This document shows, piece after piece, positions 26,493 through 32,690 of a DNA stretch of 32,690 nt. Source of the DNA: Candidatus Prevotella equi (GTDB taxonomy: Bacteria; Bacteroidota; Bacteroidia; Bacteroidales; Bacteroidaceae); assembly GCA_018065145.1 (NCBI GenBank), contig JAGHTW010000136.1, positions 1 to 32,690 on the forward strand. The letters run 5' to 3'. The notes below the pieces were generated by a model. The model was not told the DNA's origin and made no database searches. It worked only from the letters and a program-made list of their open reading frames with translations. Position 1 is the stretch's first letter. Every line of letters starts with the position of its first letter. The translations under genes and the position numbers were made by a program.

Positions 26493-29400
26493 TTATTCTT
26501 CATTTTTTAAATCACTTTTAAATTTGGCAGATATAGCGATAGCCTTCTTCGGCAACTCTGTCTCACCAGCAATCTGAACATCCCAGTACTTTGGATAAGT
26601 GTTATGAGCAAAAGCGTTTCTGGTTTTCCTCAGTGATTTCTTCTTGTCTTCATCATATTGCGTTGACTGGTAAACCATATTACCGAAGTCAGTTGGTGAC
26701 CCGTTTGGATTCTGCTGATAATACTCTTTCTCAAAATCGAAGACATCCTTTATTATCTCTGGATGAACCTTGTCATATCCACTCAGTTCACTTTCTATAT
26801 AACTATGCTCAATCACCCTGGCTCGTACCAAATCCAGCAATGCTGGGAGACGTCTGTCGCTCAGTATCTGATAGACATTTGCATAGTGTTTCAACATAAG
26901 GTTGTCTTTTCTGATAGTCTTGGGGTAACCATTTTTTGAAGGAACGGTTATGGTAAATCTAATCTTTTGCTTTAGGGACTCTCCATTAAGTATATCCTTT
27001 AGTTTTAGTTTTTCAAAAGCATTCTGTTGTACGGCATCATCCACATTGCTCATGAACACTTTCTTGGCAATAAGTAACAACAGCATGTCCTGAATCTTGT
27101 AACGCTTCAGGTCAGTCTCTGTGTTCTTTATACTGGTGAGCAGACGGTTTAGCTTTTCCCGTTCCTGCTTTTGCTCTGAAGATTTGACACCTTTTATATA
27201 ATGTTCTATATCTTTGTAAACAGATGTGGCGTGCTTTCTATTCAACATAAGCCTAATCTGTTCTGCTGTTCGATATTGTTTGGCATCACGTGGACTTTTC
27301 CTGTATAGTACATTGAACAACCGATACGACCTATTCATCTCGTACATTGACTGACAGTCATCGTTTATTACCTTCATGAAATATGCGTAGATGAGGTACG
27401 ACACGTTCTTGCTCATATCCTCTGCCAATACTCTCATCGGAGCAATGGTATTCAATTTTTCCCTGATGTAGCGTTCAAACATACCTCTTGGCAGTTCTAT
27501 ACCCTTTTCACATTCATTGCCTCTATATACGTCACGCAAATACCTTCCTGCTTGCTGGCGTGAGAACTCAGCATCATGCTCTTGCCATTTCAGTCTGTTT
27601 CCATGAAGGAAGTACAATGTCTGTGGAGTACCTGTATGCTTACATTCCTTAAGGTATGCAAGTCTTTCCTGTAGGTATGACTCATAGAAATCCATTGTGT
27701 TTTCTGGAATAACAGGTTTCGACATTATCCTCTGTACAATAGGATTACACATAACATTGTCTTTATCACCCATAATATGAGCAGACCTAAGCGTACGTTT
27801 CAGTGTGTCAGTGTCTCTATCCGTATATGTAGCAAGGACAGCCTGCAGGACTCTGTAGTTGAGTCCTGTGAGTTTATAGGTATTCTCCTCGTTATTAGGC
27901 TGGAAGAACATTATATCCTTAGCAAGGAACGATGCCATAACACCAGGCTTCAACTGCACAGAACTCCTCTTGCCAATCTTGTTCTCCATGGTGTTGGAAG
28001 CAATAAGTTTCTTGTCTTCTCTGTACGTCTGTAGCTTATATTCCGTCTGCTCAATGAGGGTATCAAGCAGACCTACAGCAAACTTCCTGAATCTTTCGCC
28101 TGTATCATGAGTCTTACCAAGGAGGTAGTCAGACATATTCTTTGGAATGTCCTTGATGCTTTCTATCCCGTATGTTTCTTGCAATATTGTTGATAGTTCT
28201 TCTTCGTTGCAGACAGGAAGTATTTTTCCCTGTTCCACATCCGCAAAAAACTTTCTATAGTTTGCTACAGTACTCTTGATAATATCCTCAACGTATGCTC
28301 CGTCCCTCAGAAGAATAAGGAACATCATTGCAGGCAGTTCATATACACTTAGCCAACATGATGGTGCAAGATTACATGCACCATTGGTTGCCAGTTCAGG
28401 AAGATACGAGTTTACTTCATCCTCCATAATCCTCATGCCTATTCTATTTTCCGTAATAGCATACTGCGCATGATGATCCGTGACGTATGGTTTCTCATCT
28501 GCGGTATTCTTGTGAACATCCTCATACTGGCGCATCACGTCATTCCAACGCCCCTGACGCATCAGCTCTATCTCTTCAATACGTCCGAAACCATTGACGT
28601 TTTTACAGATGGCTCTTACGCGAGTATTTGAATCGATACATTTTTTATCATAGAACCTGTAGAAGTACTTGCCTAATGACACCTGAAATCTTATATTACT
28701 AAACAGGTGTGCATCGTCAATATATTTCATTACCAACTGTGGGAAACGATCGGAATGGCGTACCATTAGTACATCACGAATGTTTTCGTCTATGGATTGT
28801 ACTCTGAAACGTGACTGCCCCGCAGGAGTGAGAATCTCAAACAATTCCTTAGGGCATCGCTGTAGCTCATTGATAATATCAAGAGCCAATGCCTCCTTGT
28901 ACTTTGTTACCTTTATCCTCTGGGAATTTAGTCGAACACGGTACACAGACAGCATCTCGCAGACCACAGACTGATCCTGCTTAGCGACAAGCTTTAGTTT
29001 GTCAGACATCACCTTTGCATACTTCTTTTCAAGAAAAAGACAGGTGAAGAAGACAAGTCCAAAAGGTGTAAGATGTTTCTTGTTGTCTTGCCCTTTGTCC
29101 CATAATTTATATTGCTCCGTACACTTCATTGCATTGTCATCAAAGGCGAAGCGTTCTTTCACCACATGACGTGAGTCTATGAAACAGTTATCAAGACACT
29201 CACATATCAGTACTTCATTATATAGATAAGTATTCTCTTGATTCTCTGACAGCTCTATCTTATAGTGCGAATAGACATTACGCAATATTCTCAATAACTG
29301 TGATGCAGAACGTATAAGATCTATAGAGTTGTAGCCATTGTAGTCATTGCTGTTTTGGGTGAAATCCTTGAAGCGTACAAGCATAGGGAAATGACGGTTC

Positions 29401-29909
29401 ATCATTTCTTCAATCTTGAGTGCTTCATCATGTCTCGCATTTTTGAAAGCAGCGAACATTGGATTCCACACAAGTTGCTCATTTGCGAAGTCATCATCCC
29501 AATATTTCTTTTTTTCAGTTGGCATGAAGTTTTCCGATGCCTCCTCCATAATGTTCCTGCCGAAAACAACGGCAAATATATGCTCAACATTTAGGAAGAG
29601 GTTATGTAATGCCATCTCTATGTATGTACCATAAATATACTTGTTTGAGGCAAGAGTACCTTCAGGCAGATGCATCGAGGTAGCATCTGCGTTTGAAGAT
29701 ATTTTTGGTAAATCAACCAATGCATCAAAGAAAGCACTTTCGGGATACTCTGAACTGAAATACGTTATTACTGGACGTTTGTTAATGTTAAGGAATATCT
29801 TATCTCTTACTTTAAGGTTCATTCCGTTAGGAATCTTCTTTATTTCTTTGATTAACGTGTCTATTTTTTCTCTTGAATTGAGTGGCAGGCTTTTATCTAT
29901 AATATCCAT
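26493..29909 (-). CDS. cas13b: CRISPR-associated RNA-guided RNase Cas13b (type VI-B)
   Basis: The 1138-residue product has two HEPN RxxxxH motifs at the positions expected for Cas13b: RNVYSH (R210-H215) within LRILRNVYSHYKIEL, and RNAFAH (R1097-H1102) within LRKTRNAFAHNTYPKYW, about 36 residues from the C terminus. Size and the adjacent VI-B type repeat agree. Together the HEPN domains form the RNase site that cuts target RNA, and nearby RNA, after crRNA pairing. Both catalytic pairs look intact and the frame is unbroken. No csx27, csx28, cas1 or cas2 lies next to it. It has its own promoter (29948-29979) and shares a divergent region with the retropepsin operon. Identity is near certain; activity is inferred from intact motifs. 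Confidence 0.97.
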   Translation of the reverse strand: MDIIDKSLPLNSREKIDTLIKEIKKIPNGMNLKVRDKIFLNINKRPVITYFSSEYPESAFFDALVDLPKISSNADATSMHLPEGTLASNKYIYGTYIEMALHNLFLNVEHIFAVVFGRNIMEEASENFMPTEKKKYWDDDFANEQLVWNPMFAAFKNARHDEALKIEEMMNRHFPMLVRFKDFTQNSNDYNGYNSIDLIRSASQLLRILRNVYSHYKIELSENQENTYLYNEVLICECLDNCFIDSRHVVKERFAFDDNAMKCTEQYKLWDKGQDNKKHLTPFGLVFFTCLFLEKKYAKVMSDKLKLVAKQDQSVVCEMLSVYRVRLNSQRIKVTKYKEALALDIINELQRCPKELFEILTPAGQSRFRVQSIDENIRDVLMVRHSDRFPQLVMKYIDDAHLFSNIRFQVSLGKYFYRFYDKKCIDSNTRVRAICKNVNGFGRIEEIELMRQGRWNDVMRQYEDVHKNTADEKPYVTDHHAQYAITENRIGMRIMEDEVNSYLPELATNGACNLAPSCWLSVYELPAMMFLILLRDGAYVEDIIKSTVANYRKFFADVEQGKILPVCNEEELSTILQETYGIESIKDIPKNMSDYLLGKTHDTGERFRKFAVGLLDTLIEQTEYKLQTYREDKKLIASNTMENKIGKRSSVQLKPGVMASFLAKDIMFFQPNNEENTYKLTGLNYRVLQAVLATYTDRDTDTLKRTLRSAHIMGDKDNVMCNPIVQRIMSKPVIPENTMDFYESYLQERLAYLKECKHTGTPQTLYFLHGNRLKWQEHDAEFSRQQAGRYLRDVYRGNECEKGIELPRGMFERYIREKLNTIAPMRVLAEDMSKNVSYLIYAYFMKVINDDCQSMYEMNRSYRLFNVLYRKSPRDAKQYRTAEQIRLMLNRKHATSVYKDIEHYIKGVKSSEQKQEREKLNRLLTSIKNTETDLKRYKIQDMLLLLIAKKVFMSNVDDAVQQNAFEKLKLKDILNGESLKQKIRFTITVPSKNGYPKTIRKDNLMLKHYANVYQILSDRRLPALLDLVRARVIEHSYIESELSGYDKVHPEIIKDVFDFEKEYYQQNPNGSPTDFGNMVYQSTQYDEDKKKSLRKTRNAFAHNTYPKYWDVQIAGETELPKKAIAISAKFKSDLKNEE

Positions 29910-29947
29910 AACAAAGAGAATTGCAGGTTACAAATAGTAATTTTTTG

Positions 29948-29979
29948 CAAAGATAGTTCTTTTTCTCTAAAAAATGCAA
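29948..29979 (-). promoter_or_regulatory. cas13b promoter
   Basis: On the minus strand TTG (29979-29977), 21 bp, TATCTTTG (29955-29948). It would give a leader of about 30 nt. The palindromic operator copy B lies about 70 bp upstream of the -33 box, farther than at the rightward promoters. Confidence 0.65.
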
Positions 29980-30032
29980 GAGACATCGACAAAATTAAGT
30001 TTATTTGACACAATTATTCAATGTAAGGAAGT

Positions 30033-30117
30033 ATTGGTAGGAAAACGAATTAGTACATTTCGTTTTGTACCAATCTTTACTATTTTTTTCTTGCAAAAAA
30101 TACAAAAAATTGGTACC
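30033..30117. promoter_or_regulatory. Shared operator copy B (30048-30074) plus flanking half-sites
   Basis: The core AATTAGTACAT, TTCGTT, TTGTACCAAT (30048-30074) matches copy A at all 21 bases outside the six-base centre. Extra ATTGGTA half-sites occur at 30033-30039 and 30109-30117 (ATTGGTACC); the latter overlaps the -7 box of the retropepsin promoter. Four half-sites in 85 bp suggest cooperative binding. Confidence 0.7.
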
Positions 30118-30121
30118 TTTG
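30091..30121 (+). promoter_or_regulatory. Retropepsin operon promoter
   Basis: TTGC (30091), then TACCTTTG (30114-30121), with 20 bp between TTG and TA. The -7 box is 40 bp from the end of operator copy B, the same as at the AAA+ promoter. Confidence 0.75.
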
Positions 30122-30158
30122 CAGCGTCAATCTACGGAACATTCCGAGGTTGACGCTG
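30122..30158 (+). promoter_or_regulatory. 5'UTR hairpin of the retropepsin operon
   Basis: Immediately after the -7 box, CAGCGTCAA (30122-30130) pairs with TTGACGCTG (30150-30158). An inner CGGA/TCCG stem (30135-30146) stacks within. The predicted transcript thus begins in or near a stable stem-loop, 35 nt before the ATG. It may stabilise the mRNA or regulate it. Confidence 0.6.
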
Positions 30159-30192
30159 TATAGTATATGTTAAAAACACAACAAGGAAACAA

Positions 30193-31101
30193 ATGAAGAA
30201 AGAAAGTGAGGAAACAAAAGTAAAGATGGTAAGACTGAGCGGTGATGATCTTCCATTGGTAGAAGTAGAATTCCAACTTGAAAGTGGAAACAAAAAGGGA
30301 CTGATGGTTATTGACTCTGGATGTGTTCAGAGCATCGTCTTCAACGATGTGACAAAGGACATGTCAAACGAATGCATGAGAGAGAACATCTGCATTAATG
30401 TTACGGGAGTTGGAGACAGCTCAAAAAATCGTAATGGTGTAGAAGTGAGGTTCTCTCTTGGGGGAAAGGTATTCCATGAGGTGATGGTTGCTGAGAGCCA
30501 GGACTTTCTGGGCATTGTTGACGATATGCCTATCTTAGGTATCCTTGGTAATGTATTCCTAATGAAGCATGGACTGGCTATCGACTTTACGGATTATACG
30601 CTCCATACATCAGAGGTGGACCATAGCAATTTCTGTGTAGCAGATAGTTCGTTCTTCTTCACGATGGAGACAATCCAGCATTATGGCGTGCCAGTCGTTG
30701 CCATGGTCAATAATGAGAATGAGGAATGCGTAACACTCGTTGACACTGGAGCTACTATTAATGCTGTAATAACTCGCGGTGCTATGGAACGCCTTGGTAT
30801 TAACTACGAGATGACGGACAAGGAGATTGAGTTGGACAACCTCGGAAATACAGAAAAGGCTCCTCTGGCGGTATGTGAGTTCGACATCGCTAATTGGCGT
30901 GGGGAAAACGGCATTGAGCATGTCAAATACAAGGCAGAGTGTGCTATCTCGAGCAGGAAGTTCCTCCTGTCTAATAATGTATGGTCAAACGATGAAGGTT
31001 CCGACTTCTCCGACATTGAGGCTCTGATAGGTTGTCCTACCCTTTCAAAGTTCGGATGGGTGCTTGACTTCGGTGCAATGATTATCTATAAGCGCAAGTA
31101 A
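30193..31101 (+). CDS. Two-lobed retropepsin-like aspartic protease
   Basis: The 302-residue product contains two clan AA aspartyl protease lobes in one chain. Lobe 1 has the catalytic D41-S42-G43 in LMVIDSGCVQSIV and the later hydrophobic-hydrophobic-Gly in MPILGILGN. Lobe 2 has D184-T185-G186 in VTLVDTGATINAV and ALIGCPTLSKFG. Both active-site aspartates are present, so a single chain could form the complete site, as in pepsin, rather than needing a dimer like retroviral proteases. No signal peptide or membrane helix is seen, so it is probably cytosolic. It leads an operon with the acidic small protein and the HxxxRYxxR protein. Possible targets include products unfolded by the co-regulated AAA+ ATPase, but that is a guess. 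Confidence 0.85.
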   Translation: MKKESEETKVKMVRLSGDDLPLVEVEFQLESGNKKGLMVIDSGCVQSIVFNDVTKDMSNECMRENICINVTGVGDSSKNRNGVEVRFSLGGKVFHEVMVAESQDFLGIVDDMPILGILGNVFLMKHGLAIDFTDYTLHTSEVDHSNFCVADSSFFFTMETIQHYGVPVVAMVNNENEECVTLVDTGATINAVITRGAMERLGINYEMTDKEIELDNLGNTEKAPLAVCEFDIANWRGENGIEHVKYKAECAISSRKFLLSNNVWSNDEGSDFSDIEALIGCPTLSKFGWVLDFGAMIIYKRK

Positions 31102-31132
31102 AATAATGTATAACAAAAACAACAAAACAATT

Positions 31133-31303
31133 ATGGACAAGAAAAACCACGAAGAGGTTAATCACAAGATCGAGAGCACCAACAACGAGTACGAAATGTA
31201 TGATGAGCGTGACTATGATTATGATCAGCAGGACTACGATTATGAGCAGAGCATGTATGATGCTTGCGATGGTATGGAGGATGCTTATTGGAACATTGAC
31301 TAA
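31133..31303 (+). CDS. Small Tyr/Asp-rich acidic protein
   Basis: The 56-residue product starts MDKKNHEEVNHKIES and then has a run of Y/D/E/Q residues with a near-repeat (DYDYDQQ then DYDYEQ). The protein is very acidic, without hydrophobic core or Cys pairs, and is probably disordered. An in-frame ATG at 31106 would add nine residues, but the one at 31133 has the A-rich upstream stretch typical of Bacteroidota starts. It lies between the protease and the HxxxRYxxR gene in the same operon, with short gaps. I do not recognise it. It could be a protease substrate, an inhibitor, or a DNA-mimic-like or adaptor peptide; none of this is shown. Confidence 0.65.
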   Translation: MDKKNHEEVNHKIESTNNEYEMYDERDYDYDQQDYDYEQSMYDACDGMEDAYWNID

Positions 31304-31308
31304 TAAAG

Positions 31309-31317
31309 AAAGGAGGT
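31309..31317 (+). promoter_or_regulatory. Strong Shine-Dalgarno sequence
   Basis: AAAGGAGGT six bases before the ATG at 31324. Near-perfect SD sites are unusual in Bacteroidota, whose starts usually rely on A-rich leaders, so this gene may be translated strongly. Confidence 0.8.
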
Positions 31318-31323
31318 AACAAT

Positions 31324-32265
31324 ATGATAGTAGATACAATGACGAAGCAGGAGGTGATGGACTCTCTGCTCATGGAATTCAAGAATGACATATATCCTGT
31401 TATTCTGAAAATGAAGAACCGTAAGGCACCTTTGATTAAGGAGACTGCCAAACGTGAGAAGAAGATGGTGTATCTTGACTGGGAAAACATTGCCAGCAAG
31501 AACATGGTGAACTATCGTTTCCGCATCTGGGGTAACGACAAGATGTATAGTGCGATAGTGGTTGTAGAGTTCGTATGGCGTGGACGTAAGTGTATCGCAC
31601 GTATTGAACCTGCGTATGATGACAATAGGGCTGAGCGTATCTGCGTATATCAGCAGCATGCGTTGGAAAGGTATGCGGAGCGTGTTCTCAAGTGTGAAGG
31701 TATCTCACCGGAGAATGTATTCCACAAATACTTGTGCCGACCAAGTATGATTGGAATGGTTATCACGTTACCTTCACGCACTCATGAAAAAACCACCTAC
31801 ATGGGACATTCTGATGCTCTCTTCCTTTGTTCTGACATAAACTCTGAGGACGTGGCAAATACCAGAATGTGGGCTAACACCTGCATATCATACGACGAGG
31901 CAGGATATACACAGAGTAAGATGCTGTCATCATTCAAGGAACTTGTGTCAACAATCAAGTTGCTCGGGTTTAATCCTGTGGTTGATAAGGAGGAATACAT
32001 AGGCATGACAAGCCAGAAGAAGAAGGTTTACCAAAAGGAGCTCATCAGGTTCTTCGAACTGCATTACATGTTCGCGATTCTGCAGAGAGAATTGGGGATG
32101 ATGAAAACAGAAAGTGACTGTGCAGAGTGGGAAGACACGATAGCGTACCTCAAAACGAACCTGGAAGAGTTTGGCGCGGATTGCACTGCATTGAATCCAT
32201 ACGATGAAGAATCTGGTATAGCGTCTGAGTTTGACCTCAACTACATGCCGCGTATAGCAAAGTAA
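31324..32265 (+). CDS. Unrecognised protein with HxxxRYxxR motif
   Basis: The 313-residue product matches no family I can name. It has no signal peptide or membrane helix. A beta-rich part (about 47-100: KKMVYLDWENIA, NYRFRIWGNDKMY, AIVVVEFVWRGRKCIARIEPAY) is followed by QHALERYAERV (H112, R116, Y117, R120), then LPSRTHEKTTYMGHSDALFLC and WANTCISYDEAGYTQSKM, and a charged helical C terminus. The H-x3-R-Y-x2-R pattern recalls DUF4258-type and other small Bacteroidota hypothetical proteins, where nucleic-acid binding or RNase action is suspected; here this is a weak analogy. It is the third gene of the retropepsin operon, with a strong SD. The next gene starts 27 bp later with no promoter seen between. 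Confidence 0.75.
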   Translation: MIVDTMTKQEVMDSLLMEFKNDIYPVILKMKNRKAPLIKETAKREKKMVYLDWENIASKNMVNYRFRIWGNDKMYSAIVVVEFVWRGRKCIARIEPAYDDNRAERICVYQQHALERYAERVLKCEGISPENVFHKYLCRPSMIGMVITLPSRTHEKTTYMGHSDALFLCSDINSEDVANTRMWANTCISYDEAGYTQSKMLSSFKELVSTIKLLGFNPVVDKEEYIGMTSQKKKVYQKELIRFFELHYMFAILQRELGMMKTESDCAEWEDTIAYLKTNLEEFGADCTALNPYDEESGIASEFDLNYMPRIAK

Positions 32266-32292
32266 AACTAACGAAAATTCATATACAAACCG

Positions 32293-32690
32293 ATGGCGAT
32301 AAACGAGTCAATAAGCAAACTGAAACTGCTGAAGAACATCTTCAAGGGCGACAAGGTAATCTGGACAGTATTCTTTGTGCTCTGTATGGTGAGTATCATA
32401 GAGGTGTATTCTTCATCGTCAGCATTGGGATATAAGTCTGGCAATTACTGGTTTGCAGCACTGTTCCATACTGGAACATTGGTGTTCGGCATGTTGCTGA
32501 TGGTGGCTATATCCACTGTCCCATGCAGGTACTTCCGTTTTTTCATGCCAGTATGCGTATTAGGTAGTGTATTATCTCTGCTATGGATGCTGTTCTTCGG
32601 AAAACAGGTCAATGGTGCTGCAAGGTGGATAGACTTGGGACTGTTTCAGCTACAGCCGTCAGAGTTGGCAAAGGGAACCATGGTATTGGT
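32293..32690 (+). CDS. ftsW: FtsW/RodA family SEDS glycosyltransferase, 5' part
   Basis: The frame from the ATG at 32293 is open to the window edge (132 codons). It starts MAINESISKLKLLKNIFKGDKVIW, then has hydrophobic segments (VFFVLCMVSIIEVYSS, FHTGTLVFGMLLMVAI, FFMPVCVLGSVLSLLWMLFF). It then reaches NGAARWIDLG followed by QPSELAKG, the SEDS signature of the peptidoglycan polymerases FtsW and RodA. The GDKVIW and EVYSSSS stretches are closer to Bacteroidota FtsW than RodA. FtsW normally follows murD in the division cluster; here it follows the retropepsin operon, so it may be a second copy. The C-terminal part is outside the window. Confidence 0.85.
   Translation, partial: MAINESISKLKLLKNIFKGDKVIWTVFFVLCMVSIIEVYSSSSALGYKSGNYWFAALFHTGTLVFGMLLMVAISTVPCRYFRFFMPVCVLGSVLSLLWMLFFGKQVNGAARWIDLGLFQLQPSELAKGTMVL

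Noticed and set aside
29910..30192. Hidden csx28 or csx27 gene between cas13b and the protease
   Set aside because: The gap is 283 bp and filled by two promoters, operator sites and a hairpin; no frame of suitable length or HEPN motif exists.
31106..31132. Upstream ATG for the acidic small protein
   Set aside because: It lies 4 nt after the protease stop with no A-rich leader of its own; the in-frame ATG at 31133 has a better context. Not excluded.

Overview
The window reads as a chromosome segment from Bacteroidales, most likely Prevotella or a close relative. The reasons are a type IX secretion protein SprA/Sov next to ruvA, Bacteroidota promoters (TTTG, then about 20 bp, then TAnnTTTG) ahead of many genes, a 36-nt Cas13b-type CRISPR repeat, a lipoprotein signal and secreted C10 (streptopain) protease, and the FtsW sequence style at the right edge. 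No tRNA, rRNA, integrase or transposase was seen.

Layout. 1-244: end of a DUF2442 gene. 489-5196: a rightward three-gene operon (a membrane-tethered BlaI-type regulator fused to a TonB_C domain, a thioredoxin-fold protein without CxxC, and a C10 cysteine protease with leucine-rich repeats), closed by a two-way terminator. 5227-19221: a leftward housekeeping block in the order of transcription ruvA, sprA, nadB, dacB, aroB, asnA, rpmE2. 19222-19801: a 580-bp intergenic stretch with tandem and inverted repeats. 19802-21550: a lipoprotein amidohydrolase. 21622-24379: leftward WYL-domain regulator, ABC ATPase and ABC permease. 24610-25953: a rightward AAA+ ATPase. 26045-26409: a CRISPR array. 26493-29909: leftward cas13b. 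30193-32265: a rightward operon of a two-lobed retropepsin-like protease, a tiny Tyr/Asp-rich acidic protein and an unrecognised protein with an HxxxRYxxR motif. 32293 to the edge: 5' part of an ftsW-like gene.

The most interesting part is 21.6-32.3 kb. It is a type VI-B (Cas13b) locus with a five-spacer array and no cas1, cas2, csx27 or csx28 in view. It is bracketed by two divergent promoter regions. Both carry the same 27-bp palindromic element (AATTAGTACAT, six variable bases, TTGTACCAAT), in the same orientation and at exactly the same distance from the -33 and -7 boxes of the rightward promoters (AAA+ ATPase and retropepsin operon). The nearest candidate regulator is the WYL protein, divergent from the AAA+ gene. 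I infer a co-regulated set (WYL, ABC transporter, AAA+ ATPase, retropepsin, acidic peptide, HxxxRYxxR protein) that surrounds and may include Cas13b. An unfoldase-like ATPase and a cytosolic aspartic protease controlled together beside an RNA-targeting CRISPR effector is, to my knowledge, not a described accessory arrangement for type VI-B. The regulatory link is read from the sequence; the functional link is inference.
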